Assembly (NCBI GenBank): GCA_032433765.1
Contig: JAVIAB010000049.1
Location: 17,317,296-17,381,295, forward strand
DNA length: 64,000 bases
DNA from: Megaustenia siamemsis
Taxonomy: Eukaryota > Mollusca > Gastropoda > Stylommatophora > Ariophantidae
Reading direction: 5' to 3'
Part shown: positions 45,286 through 55,649 of the stretch, one piece after another
Position numbering within the stretch: position 1 is the stretch's first letter
Layout of the letters: each line of letters starts with the position of its first letter
Notes under the pieces: generated by a model
Told to the model about the DNA's origin: nothing
The model's database searches: none
The model's input: only the letters and a program-made list of their open reading frames with translations
Program-made: the position numbers and the translations under genes

Positions 45286-45850
45286 ATCTATAAGCAAGCA
45301 CATCTTAATCGTCATCCCAACGTGGTGCTACCAATGCTGGATACCTGGACCCTAGATGCAAGAACAATAAGAAAAATAACCTCTACGGAGATGAAATGTG
45401 TTAGACGAATGACAGGAAACAGCCTGAGAGATAACATTAGAAATGAAGAACTGAGAAAAAGCTAGGAAACCCCCCTTCCCCCCCCCCCCAAAAAAAAAAA
45501 ATAGAGCACATAAAGAAACAACAGTTAAAATGGTTTGGACACTCGATAAGGCCGAAAGATCAAAACACAACACAATGAGTCACCAATAACCGCTGCGAGA
45601 AACCAGCTCCGAAGACCTACCACGAAAAAAGACGAAGAAGACCTACCACGAAAAAAGACGAAGAAGACCTACCACGAAAAAAGACGAAGAAGACCTACCA
45701 CGAAAAAAGACGAAGAAGACCTACCACGAAAAAAAGACGAATTGACAAAATATTAGAAACACGATAAAAAAAAAATAGCAGCAGAGGCGAACAGAAGCAA
45801 AAGATCGACGCTGAAAGGCAAATGAGGGAAGAAAGAAGAAGTAGGTTTCA
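45286..45850 (+). mobile_element. Second LINE-I remnant in tandem
   Basis: TWTLDARTIRKITSTEMKCV, RRMTGNSLRDNIRNEELRKS, then NGLDTR and the GRP segment, which is expanded into a 26-bp array. The overlap in content with 44880-45285 shows a second copy rather than a continuation. Confidence 0.82.
45612..45738. repeat. 26-bp repeat inside LINE-I coding sequence
   Basis: Five copies of GAAGACCTACCACGAAAAAA then GACGAA (spacing 26 bp, 45615 to 45641). The unit equals the GRPTTKKDE segment of LINE-I, so it arose by duplication of former coding sequence. Confidence 0.92.
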
Positions 45851-46179
45851 ATTAATGCCACAAGGCATAGAACACGTGACATCTTTAGTTAATGTAAAGA
45901 TATATCTATAATTGATGTTTGAGAAGTTAACGAACAATCGAAGCCAAAATATCAAATTTTGCCAAGTCTGAGAGTTTCATGGGAAGGAATGCTCAGTTTT
46001 TAACCACAAACGTTGTTTCTTTAAATTTAACATACAGCTTCCTCTAATCACTTGGAATGTATATAATAGAAGGGGGTCTGTGTATCTGATCTCCGCGGAG
46101 AGACACGATTGAGAATGTATTAGTAATAAATAACTGTGACCAAAGCTTCATTTCTACAGACGACTTTTGTGGGATTGTG
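45851..46179. other. Unique spacer
   Basis: I see no gene or repeat. Confidence 0.5.
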
Positions 46180-46560
46180 ACGGAGGAGGTCGAAGGAGAT
46201 CCAGAATATTATGGAGCGAGAACGTCAAGGAACTTCTACTGCAGCATCACGTCACACAATTGGTGAGAATAACTTAACAACGTGAAGGAGATCCAGGGTA
46301 AGATGGAGCGACAACATCAAGGAACCTCTACTGCAGCACCACGTCACACACTTGGTGAGGCTGACTGAACAACTTGAAGAAGATCCAGGATAAGATGGAG
46401 CGACAACATCAAGGAACCTCTACTGCAGCACCACGTCACACACTTGGTGAGGCTGACTGAACAACTTGAAGAAGATCCAGGGTAAGATGGGGCGACATCA
46501 TCAAGGAACCTCTACTGCAGCACCACGTCATAAACTTGCTGAGCTGAGGACCGAAAGTTT
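46180..46560 (+). repeat. 92-bp tandem repeat of a LINE-like C-terminus
   Basis: Four copies with AGATCCAG at 46197, 46289, 46381 and 46473. In one frame each copy spells RSRIRWSDNIKE-like sequence followed by LLQHHVTHLV, resembling the GR.R.RWSDNIKEW end of LINE proteins. The first copy is the most diverged. No complete parent element is in the window. Confidence 0.8.
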
Positions 46561-46699
46561 AAACTTTGTATTTCCCTCGAAGTCCGAATAAAAGGAGTCA
46601 AAAGAAGAAGTTGACGAAGAACAAGCATCAGTTGATTTTTTTTTCTCACTTGCCAATGTCTTCTTTTATATGTTACTAACCTAAAAAAAAGGCGTCCTA

Positions 46700-46860
46700 A
46701 GTCTCCTGTTGGAATCCGATTGGACTAGGCACGAACTAAAATGATTTGAAAAAAAAACTCCATCACTCTATGCAGGAGTCGAACCAAAAAATGTTGCTGG
46801 AGGAGAGAGCCCAATAGCGTTACTCATTGGACACGCGACGGTGATTATTCCCCTCAGTAA
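46700..46860 (-). mobile_element. tRNA-like SINE remnant
   Basis: The minus strand shows GCGTGTCCAATGAGTAACGC (A-box-like) and TTTTTTGGTTCGACTCC (B-box GGTTCGACTCC). No second copy is present. Confidence 0.45.
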
Positions 46861-47189
46861 AGCTCGTTATTGATCGGAAGAAACCACGAGAGATCTCTCA
46901 AGAGCTCATTACCTCGCGTTGAGCTCGTCTGTCCATCTCTCACCTTTGAATTACAAGAAAAAAAAAAAGCGTGTCAATCCTTTAAGACTCCCGCCAAAAC
47001 GTGCACAATTCAAAATAATTTTCCCGCCGTTCTCGCCATGGTCCTGGATTATCTCCCCTCGACTTCAGGGAAAGTAATTCGACTGGCAAAGACCACCATG
47101 AATTGTCCCAGATCAACCGAAACAGCGAAATCATTTTCCTGGATGTGCTGAAAGTAATTTCTAGGCCCCTTACTTATCTATTCACTAGT
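46861..47189. other. Single-copy spacer
   Basis: A 93-codon open frame (46870-47151, plus) is present without recognisable domain, signal peptide or repeat. It is probably chance. Confidence 0.4.
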
Positions 47190-48240
47190 ATTCTTCAATC
47201 GTTCAGCTCCCTGTGGAGCATAGGTCTTCAACAAATACTTTCCAAGTCGTTCTTTTAAGATCATCCCATGTCTTCCCCATCATCTTCATCTCTGCCTCTG
47301 TCTGTCTTCTCCAAGAATTTCTTGGTCTTCCTTTGTCTTTTCCCCTGGGGATTCCAAAAAAGGACCTGTTGTGTAATACTCTCAGTTGGCTTCCGCAGTG
47401 TGTGTCCTATCCAGCGCCATCGTCTTCGCTGTATCGCTTTATCCACTGGTGTTTGACTGGTACATTTCCATAATTCTATGTTAGTGATTTTGTCCTGCCA
47501 TTTCCATCCTTTTATTCTGCGTAAACATCCATTAATGAAAGTCTGTATCTTCGTGATTGTCAGTTTTGTGGTTCTCCAAGTTTCACAGACATATAATAGG
47601 ACCGACTTAACATTGGAGTTGAAAATTTTTATTGTTGTATTTAACCTAATTTCTGTGGATTTCCATATGTTTCCCAGTGCAATGAAAGCTCCTCTTGCTT
47701 TTGATATCCTTATTTTGGTATCATTTTCTGTTCCTTCCTCTTTATCTATATTACTGCCCAGATATATGTAAGATTGTACGTCTAGTATATGTATTTCTCA
47801 TAATTTTATTTGGTTATTACAAACTGTATTAATTCTCACACTCTCAGTTCTAGCTGATGTGATCTCTCACCAAGTATGCTCTTTCTATCCTGTATCTGTT
47901 GATGGCTGTTTGATAGGAGAGCCATGTCATCAGCAAAGTCTAAATCATCAAGTTGTTTGGTCACTGACCACTGGATTCCATTTCTGTTGTTTTGAGCCAT
48001 TCACATAAACCAATCTATGGTCAGTAGAAAGAGATGTGGAGATAGAAGGCATCCCTGCTTTACTCATGATCTTATTTCAAATGCTTCTGTAAGCCGCCCT
48101 TCATGCACCACACTACATTTCATTCCTTCATGCATTGCTCTGATCAGGCCAATATACTCCATGGGGATTCCGTAATGACCCACCAACCCCCAAAGCATTC
48201 CTCTGTCCAAACTATCACCATTCACTAATAGACACAAGTA
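47190..48240 (-). mobile_element. LINE-E, longest copy
   Basis: On the minus strand the RT domain reads GLVGHYGIPMEYIGLIRAMH, KQGCLLSPHLFLLTIDW, then DLDFADDMALLSNSHQQIQ with the catalytic DD. The C-terminus RRWRWIGHTLRKPTESITQQ and WKVFVEDLCSTGS-stop follow. Several stops and frameshifts are present. About 1 kb of the 3' half is kept. It shows a single terminal KVFVEDLCSTGS segment. Confidence 0.93.
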
Positions 48241-48445
48241 ATTCATCATCATCATCAAGTGCAATACCTGTTTGGCGTAGGCAATCATGTCCTTCCATCC
48301 ATCATCTATCCACCGCGCATCGTATCAATTCTGTTGTTGGCTGTTTTCCTTGCATTGACGCCAAGCTATCTAGCATCTTCTCTCTTTGTCGTCCGCGATC
48401 TCTCTTTCCCTGTATTTTGCCATTTGCAACCAAGTTTTGTATTTG
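48241..48445 (-). mobile_element. LINE-B 3' end at the LINE-E break
   Basis: The minus strand ends in an ATGATGATGATG tail at 48246-48260. It contains GKRDRGRQREKM and STTELIRC-like codons. It abuts the broken 5' side of LINE-E. Confidence 0.85.
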
Positions 48446-48454
48446 GACATATTT

Positions 48455-48735
48455 TGACTTGGCAATATAAGAAGGTAGTTTGCCATTCCTTTCCTTCTTG
48501 GCAGTGACTGTACTAGTCGGAGATCGCAGCCATTGTCTCTATACATGAGATCACTTGGCAATATAATAAGGTAGTTTGCCATTCCTTTCCTTCTTGGCAG
48601 TGACTGTACTAGTCGGAGATCACAGCCATTGTCTCTATACATGAGATCACTAGGCAATATAAGAAGGTAGTTTGACATTCCTTTCGTGCTTGGCAGTGAC
48701 TGTACTAGTCGGAGATCGCAGCCATTGTCTCTACA
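48455..48735. repeat. 96-bp tandem repeat, three copies
   Basis: GTAGTTTGCCATTCCTTTCC recurs at 48475 and 48571, and with one change at 48667. The unit continues TTCTTGGCAGTGACTGTACT and AGTCGGAGATCGCAGCC. Copies are 97-99% alike by eye. Confidence 0.92.
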
Positions 48736-48997
48736 ACTAAGACCCTCTGCCTGTCATCACGGAGTGGGCACCATAACCGGCACTACTTGTCGGCTGTTCC
48801 CACAGCACCATCCACCACCTGCTCCAATGGCTTCACGTAACCCTGATAGAGGGACTAAACGGGGGCTCCACCTTGCCCAAGGGTGTTCCGAAGACTAGCG
48901 GAGGAAAAGAGGCGCGTTACTCTTAAGATAAGTAATTACGTTAACCTTTTATCTCCGGAGTTATCCCGTCCAGATAAATTTGTTGACTTAAAGATGT
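48736..48997. other. Spacer
   Basis: I see no gene. Its origin is unclear. Confidence 0.4.
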
Positions 48998-49038
48998 GTT
49001 ATCGTCATCAGGTGCCGTGCAGGTTGGCGTAGGCGATC
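48998..49038 (-). mobile_element. LINE-B-type 3' end, tiny remnant
   Basis: ATCGTCATCAGGTGCCGTGC then AGGTTGGCGTAGGCGATCAT is the terminal codons and tail only, joined to LINE-C at about 49040. Confidence 0.6.
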
Positions 49039-49039
49039 A

Positions 49040-49473
49040 TCTATATTATGTAGAGCCAGTCTTAGAACATGGATGTGAATCATGGACAATAGGATAACAG
49101 ACAAGGCAATAACTGGAGGGTGTAGAAATGTGGTTTTACAGAAGAATGATGAGAATACCATGGACAGCTAAGAAGAGTAATGAAAACTTTTTGAAAGAGG
49201 CCAAAGCAAAAAGAGAGCTAATTTCCAATATTAGGAAGAAACAATCATCATTTTTTGGCCATGTAATGAGAACAGAACAGCTGGAATATATTGTAACAAC
49301 TTGGAAAATTGACGGTCGAAGAGATTGAGGGAAGCAAAGAGAAAAAAATACCAGACAGCTTAAGAGAATGGCTTGGCAGAAGGTCAACAACAGAAATGAT
49401 AAACAACTGTCGAGATCGAAAGTTGTATAGATACATGATCATCTACGCCAGCAAGTATACTTGATGATGATGA
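49040..49473 (+). mobile_element. LINE-C remnant
   Basis: From YVEPVLEHGCESWTIG through MWFYRRMMRIPWTAKKSNEN, SNIRKKQSSFFGHVMRTEQL, a stop at about 49325, and the C-terminus with a GATGATGATG tail. Confidence 0.92.
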
Positions 49474-49484
49474 CACCAAAGACC

Positions 49485-49585
49485 ACAGACAGATCGAATT
49501 AAGATCGAACCCGTACTCCAGGTCAGAGCGCATGGCCACGAGAAACCTGAGCTAGAACACACTGCCAGGTAAGCAACCTAAGAAA
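49485..49585 (-). mobile_element. tRNA-like SINE remnant
   Basis: The minus strand shows TTCTAGCTCAGGTTTCTCGT and ACGGGTTCGATCTTAATTC, an A-box/B-box pair. The body is not recognisable. Confidence 0.4.
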
Positions 49586-49685
49586 GTTACTACCACTTGC
49601 GATGTCTTTCACGATGTATAATCGTGACTTTATAGCAGAAGATTGCAAACACAACTCGGGAATAAATTGTTTCTCTGTATTTACC

Positions 49686-49720
49686 AAAGCCTAAGATATG
49701 TTGATGATACTGCACTACTA
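49686..49720 (+). mobile_element. LINE-A, part before the MITE
   Basis: GCCTAAGATATGTTGATGAT then ACTGCACTAC is the LRFADDTVLL region of LINE-A. It is 5'-truncated here and continues at 50554. Confidence 0.85.
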
Positions 49721-50553
49721 TAGTCCGTTCAGAAATTCATAATCACACCTGAATTAGCTTTGCGTGATAACCGCTTGTTATTTTGGTTTCAAAATTTCCA
49801 TGCAATCTTAGAATATTGATGACGCAAAGATTTTGGTATTTTTTATTCCACAAACACAACAGATTTTGCACATCAGCGAATTCCTTTGATCTTTTATGAC
49901 GATATCACACAAGTTGATTTAAATTTTAGAGTTTACAGTAATCGTGTTAAATGTTCCAGTTTACGGCAATTCTTGTCAGAGGCGTATCTACATAGTGCTT
50001 AATTGTGGGTGTTGTTCGTTATGTGTATTTGCAAACATGAATTCAATTGGTTACAATTGCTGATATAGTAAAAAAAAAAGTAACCTTTTGCATAGTTATA
50101 AATTTGCATTTCAAACTCATTGTAATTTAGATATAAATGTTGGTATTTAAAGTCAACAAATTGTCTACTGAGTCTTCACAAAATTAATAAAGATACGCCT
50201 TCCCTTCGGTAATTAATGCCAAGGCCGTGGTGCGTCATGTCGTTCAATAACAATTCAGTTTTGTGCATGGGATTTTCCTGAAGTTAGTGTTTCTGCAATA
50301 GCCAAACTATTTTACGTGAACGACCGCACCAAATTAATGTATATATCCTACAATTGTGTCAAATTCGAACAGGGTGAATTTAATATAGCCTAAAGAAGAA
50401 AACTTTAAAACTAGATCAAATTTCTCAGAGCAAAAAATATTTCTATAACGTCATCAATATTCTAAGATTGCATGCAAATTTTGAAACCAAAATAACAAGC
50501 GGTTATCACGCAATACTAATTCAGGTGTGATTATGAATTTCTGAACGGACTAT
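49721..50553. mobile_element. 833-bp MITE with about 104-bp inverted ends, TA duplication
   Basis: Both ends begin TAGTCCGTTCAGAAATTCAT and stay complementary for about 104 bases with three mismatches. TA flanks both sides (49719-49720, 50554-50555), and removing the element restores LINE-A CTACTAGCAGAAAA. The TA target fits the Tc1/mariner superfamily. There is no ORF. Its tips differ from those of the 34645-36763 transposon. Confidence 0.95.
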
Positions 50554-51320
50554 AGCAGAAAACCCTAAAGATCTACAACAATTATTTAATGAAATAAACA
50601 TGACAAGCAAAAAATATGAACTAGATATGAATATCAAAAAGACTAAAACTATGATCATAAACAAGGAAAATACTCAAAACTCACAAGTGGATATCAAAAT
50701 TGAAGGAATAGACCTGGAGACAGTTCAGAACTACAACTACCTTGGACATACTTTAACCAATGATGGAAAATGTACAATTGAAATAAACAAAAGAATAGGA
50801 ATGGCAAAAAGTAATTTTAATGCCATGAAAAATATACTAACATCAAAACAAATAACACCAGGGCTAAAACTAAGAATAGCAAATTGTTATATCTTCTCAA
50901 AAATTCCTTTATTGAGCAGAAACATGGACATTAGACAAGAAAACAGAACAGAAAATTGAAGCTCTTGAAATGTGGATATGTAGAAGAATAGGTAGAATTG
51001 GATGAAAATAAAAGAAAACAAACGATGAAGTCTTAAAACAACTAAAAATGAAAAGAGAACTACTAAACACAATCCCAACAAGACAAATGAGATTTTTGGG
51101 CCATGTTGAAAGACACAACGGCCTACTAAAAGTAATCCTGGTCTGGTAGGTAAAATACAAGGTAAAAGAGGCAAAGGCAGACCAATACTAATATGGACGA
51201 GTAAGATTAAAAGATGGACAAATCAGCCTATGACAACCAGCACCATCAAAGCAAGAGACAGCGTGGAATGGCGTTCCATGGTAGCCAACCTTCGTTGCGG
51301 ATAAGGCACTCGATGATGAT
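50554..51320 (+). mobile_element. LINE-A, part after the MITE
   Basis: From KKYELDMNIKKTKTMIINKE and LETVQNYNYLGHTLTNDGKC to ILTSKQITPGLKLRIANCYI, then frameshifted to the C-terminus with RPILIWTSKIKRW and a GATGATG tail. A small insertion sits at about 51138 (CTGGTCTGGTAGG). Confidence 0.92.
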
Positions 51321-51627
51321 TTCCCTTTAAAAAAAAAACCCGCCCACCGTCCACGCTCTCCAAAACAGTCGCCATCTTCCCCCGGTTACCATGTCAACCA
51401 ATCACACGGTGCAGCGTCGGACATCAGATAGACAACATCTGTGATTGGACACTCCAGATAGGGCCCCAGCAACGACATAACCAATCAAATTCATGCAAAC
51501 ATGACTTCCAACGGCAGAGAATCTAAATAAATTCCCCAAACCAGGAGAGATGCATGAATAATCAGATGTGGAACGCTCGAGAAATCCGATCAGAAATCCC
51601 ACACAAAATATCCCACTGAATGATTAA

Positions 51628-51670
<43 letters not shown>

Positions 51671-52039
51671 CCCCTAACACAAGGATGTAGCCATCACACA
51701 GAACGACAGTAAAAATAATAGCAATAAATACCGAAATAATAACAGCCGTTGTAGAATGAAATAAAATTATAGCAGCCGTTGTTATGTTATCGGCTGCTGT
51801 TGTTGTTATGAATGTTATCCTCACCATAAGCCGTGTCACGTGACGTTTCAAATCAATTTTCTCAATTAGCACTTCTTCCATTTTTTAAAACAGAAAAAAA
51901 AAACCGAAAGTTTCAAATATCTTGATTCTTGTAAGAATTCAAATCTTCCTCTAACATTATTCTTTACCTTGATCACATATCGTCATTAATGGATGATAGT
52001 CTTTGTTGGTAACAACACATTTCTTCCATTAATACTTCG
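51321..52039. other. Single-copy spacer with CCAAT boxes
   Basis: 51340-51500 has a GCCATCTT motif and three CCAAT motifs in both orientations (51397, 51440, 51480). A (CT)n tract lies at 51632-51668. No ORF or splice structure was found. Confidence 0.4.
51632..51668. repeat. (CT)n microsatellite
   Basis: A perfect CT run of about 18 units. Confidence 0.95.
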
Positions 52040-52087
52040 AGTATCAAAATAGCAATAGGGAAATATTGTCACAATTATGATGCAGAA
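52040..52087 (+). mobile_element. LINE-J, part before the inserted LINE-A
   Basis: The frame reads IAIGKYCHNYDAE, the start of the conserved YDAEIQAI helix of a retroelement RNase H. The E of that motif is a catalytic residue in the family. It continues at 52476. Confidence 0.8.
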
Positions 52088-52475
52088 CAAAAAAACAGAA
52101 CAGAAAATTAAAGCCTTTGAAATGTGGATTTATAGAAGAATAGGTAGAATTGGATGGAAAGAAAAGGAAACAAACGATGAAGTTTTAAAACAACTGAAAA
52201 TAAAAAGAGAACTACTAAATACAATTAAGACAAGACAAATGACATTTTTGGGGCATGTTAAAAGACACAACAGCCTACTAAATGTAATATTGGAAGGGAA
52301 AATACAAGGTAAAAGAGGCAGAGGCAGACCAAGACTAACATGGACGAGTAACATCAAAAGATGGACAAGTCAATCTTTTTACAGCCTGCAACATCAAAGC
52401 AAGAAACAGAGTAGAATGGCGATCCATGGTAGCCAACCTTCGTTGCGGAGAAGGCGCTCGATGATGATGATGATG
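52088..52475 (+). mobile_element. LINE-A inserted into the RNase H of LINE-J
   Basis: KKTEQKIKAFEMWIYRRIGR to RGRGRPRLTWTSNIKRW without a stop until near the end, with a (GAT)n tail. Flanks are ATGATGCAGAA at 52077-52087 and 52476-52486. Part of that repeat could be tail sequence, but GCAGAA is clearly duplicated. Confidence 0.9.
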
Positions 52476-53110
52476 ATGATGCAGAAATCCAAGCAATAAA
52501 GTTGGTAATAAAAAAACTGCTGAACAGCAATCTTAGCCCACAGCCTGTAGTGTTTTCGACAGATACAAGTTCAGTACTCCAGGCACTACAATCCAGAAAA
52601 TTACCACATCTGCAGACCTTATTTATTGAACTATGCAAGCACCACAGGGTTGCCCTGCAGTGGATCCCATCTCACTGTGGAATACCAGGAAACTATAGAG
52701 TAGATCAGCTTTCAAAAGAAGGTGCAACAGGCACACAACCAGATGCGCCGGTTACATACCATCATAAGATACAGATAATCAAATAAATCAGAGGACCACA
52801 AGCCCCAAATCAGGATGCCTTTCATAATATGAATAGATGTGAACAAGTTATCATTATACGCAGCAGAACAGGACACAATCAACCCCACAGTCACATGTAT
52901 ACACAATTCAAGATCGGCACCTCAACTACTTGTACATGTGGACAGGCGCCCCAGACTGCTGAGCACATACTTCAAGACTGCACTGAATATAGTAGACTGA
53001 GGAAAATCCATTGGCCAACAGATACAACACTACCAACATAACTATATGGGCCACTGCAAGAATTACAAAAGACAGTAAAATTCATACAGGAAAGACATTG
53101 CAAATATAGA
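52476..53110 (+). mobile_element. LINE-J RNase H and C-terminal region
   Basis: Reads DAEIQAIKLVIKKLL, PVVFSTDTSSVLQALQS (catalytic D), ALQWIPSHCGIPGNYRVDQL (final D), then after frameshifts RTGHNQPHSHMYTQFKIGTS and CTCGQAPQTAEHILQDC with the cysteine-rich end. The RNase H plus cysteine-rich C-terminus places it in the Jockey/I-like LINE group, unlike LINE-A to I. Confidence 0.92.
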
Positions 53111-53344
53111 TAATATTTTCGAATATCTTGATTCTTGTAAAAATTCGACTTTTCCTTGTAACATTATCTTTTTGTCCGCTCACTCACTGACAAAGAAATC
53201 AGTGAGCGTCAGGCCTTGCAGCATTTTGTCGGGCAACATCATTGATCATCAAAAGTAATTTGTGTGTTAAGTCTGGCCAAATCTATCCATCTCTGCGTCC
53301 ACTGTCCCCTTCACCACTTCTATCTTCCCTGTTTCTAGTTTATT
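53111..53344. other. Spacer with a repeat of 51913-51962
   Basis: AATATCTTGATTCTTGTAA and the following 30 bases match 51915-51962. Otherwise nothing is recognisable. Confidence 0.5.
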
Positions 53345-54640
53345 CAAGTCTAGCTACTCCTTGACTAACTTCTTTAAGTCTACCCTCTCCGAGTCTAACT
53401 TCTTCAAGTCTACCCTCTCCGTGTCTAACTTCTTCAAGTCTATCCTCTCCGTGTCTAACTTCTTCAAGTCTATCCATTCCGTGTCAAACTTCAAGTCTAT
53501 CCTCTCCGTGTCTAGCTTTTTCAAGTTTAGCCTCTCCGTGTCTAACTTCTTCAAGTCTAGCCTCTCCGAGTCTAACTTCTTCAAGTCTACCCTCTCCGTG
53601 TCTAACTTCTTCAAGTCTATCCTCTCCGTGTCTAACTTCTTCAAGTCTATCCTCTCCGTGTCTAGCTTTTTCAAGTTTAGCCTCTCCGTGTCTAACTTCT
53701 TCAAGTATACCCTCTCCGTGTCTAACTTCTTCAAGTATACCCTCCCCGTGTCTAACTTCTTCAAGTATACCCTCCCCGTGTCTAACTTCTTCAAGTCTAC
53801 CCTCTCCGTGTCTAACTTCTTCAAGTACACCCTCTCCGTGTCTAACTTCTTCAAGTATACCCTCTCCGTGTCTAACTTCTTCAAGTCTACCCTCTCCGAG
53901 TCTAACTTCTTCAAGTCTACCCTCTCCGTGTCTAACTTCTTCAAGTCTATCCATTCAGTGTCAAACTTCAAGTCTATCCTCTCCGTGTCTAGCTTTTTCA
54001 AGTTTAGCCTCTCCGTGTCTAACTTCTTCAAGTATACCCTCCCCGTGTCTAACTTCTTCAAATATACCCTCCCCGTGTCTAACTTCTTCAAGTCTACCCT
54101 CTCCGTGTCTAACTTCTTCAAGTATACCCTCTCCGTGTCTAACTTCTTCAAGTATACCTTCTCCGTGTCTAACTTCTTCAAGTCTACCCTCTCCGAGTCT
54201 AACTTCTTCAAGTCTACCCTCTCCGTGTCTAACTTCTTCAAGTCTATCCATTCCGTGTCAAACTTCAAGTCTATCCTCTCCGTGTCTAGCTTTTTCAAGT
54301 TTAGCCTCTCCGTGTCTAACTTCTTCAAGTCTAGCCTCTCCATGTTCTAACTTCTTCATTTCTATCCTCTCCGTGTCTAACTTCTTCAAGTCTATCCTCT
54401 CAGTGTCTAAATTCTTCAAGTCTAGCCTCTCCATGTTCTAACTTCTTCAAGTCTATCCTCTCCGTGTCTAACTTCTTCAAGTCTATCCTCTCAGTGTCTA
54501 ACTTCTTCAAGTCTATCCTCTCCGTGTCTAACTTCTTCAAGTCTATCCTCTCAGTGTCTAAATTCTTCAAGTCTAGCCCATTCGTGTCTAACTTCTTCAA
54601 GTCTAGCCACTCTGTGTCTAACTATGAGAGATCACAACAT
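53345..54640. repeat. 30-bp minisatellite
   Basis: About 43 copies of TCTAACTTCTTCAAGTCTAC then CCTCTCCGTG (spacing 30 bp). A special segment with two shortened or altered monomers (CCATTC.GTGTCAAACTTCAA followed by TCTAGCTTTTTCAAGTTTAG) recurs at 53475, 53951 and 54247, marking a higher-order pattern. Open frames of 329 codons on both strands are shadows of the 10-codon unit. Confidence 0.96.
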
Positions 54641-55325
54641 TTGGGACTGAAAATAAATAGAGATAAGACCAAAATTATGAGAATTAATGCAGTTGACAAT
54701 AACCAAATAACAATAGGAGAAATACCTTTACTAGACGTACAATCTTACATATATCTGGGCAGTAATAAAGATAAAGAGGGAGGAACAGAGAATGATGCTA
54801 GAATAAGGATATCAAAAGCCAGAGGAGGATTTGTTGCACTGGGAAACATGGAAATCCAAAGAAATTAGGTTAAATACAAAAATAACCATTTTCAAATACA
54901 ATGTAAAGTCAGTCCTATTAAACGGTTGTGAAACATAAAGAACAACAAAAATGGCAATCATGAAGATACAGACCGTCATTAATGGATGGAAATTGCAGCA
55001 AAGATAACATAGAACATAAAATATAGAATCATGGAAAAGTACTTGTGGAATTCCAGTGGATAAAGAGATACAGCGTACACGATGTTGCTGGATAGGACAC
55101 ATATATTGCAAAAACCAACTGAGAGCATTACACAACATGCCGTTTTCTGGAACCCCCAAGGAAAAAGACAAAGAGGAAGACCAAAATATTCTTTGAGAAT
55201 ACTGACGGAAGCAGAGATAAAATGATGGAAGACATGGAATGATCTTAAAAGAATGGCAAGAAACAGAACGACTTGGAAAGTGTTCGTTGAGGACCTATGA
55301 TGCACGGGAAGCTGAAAGGTAGAAT
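54641..55325 (+). mobile_element. LINE-E remnant
   Basis: LGLKINRDKTKIMRINAVDN, IPLLDVQSYIYLGS, ISKARGGFVALGN, then shifted frames with RRWCWIGHIYCKNQLRALHN and WNDLKRMARNRTTWKVFVED. It ends with a single terminal segment at about 55300. Confidence 0.92.
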
Positions 55326-55649
55326 AAGAAAAAAGAAAGGTGGCTGCTTGTCAGAGTCGAGATCTCCTCACTTTCAACCCTTGAGAATCCACCCTTCTTC
55401 AATTCGACACAAAAAAGCCCCACCAATCTAAAGCGACGTTACTAAAGCACAGTGAACAGGCCTGCCAACCCAGCACGACACTACCATCTTATCTCGCGAA
55501 GAACGAGCCTCTGAGCCTACGTCACATGCAATTATTCTTACACTCACATCCGTGCACGTACAATGATTGGCTGACACATGGCGTTGTGCTTGCTCCTACA
55601 TATTTCATACAACACCTTCTGAAACCAAATTACACCATGTAATAAAGAG
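55326..55649. other. Single-copy spacer
   Basis: I see no gene or repeat. Confidence 0.45.

Noticed and set aside
46870..47151. 93-codon frame as a host gene
   Set aside because: No recognisable domain, no codon pattern or conserved neighbour; length is within chance for this base composition.
52502..52786. Cellular RNase H gene
   Set aside because: The motif order and the cysteine-rich C-terminus belong to a LINE, and frameshifts follow.
53354..54343. Coiled-coil-like ERVDLKKLDT repeat protein
   Set aside because: 30-bp repeat shadow; the opposite strand is just as open over the same bases. Kept only as a low-interest finding.
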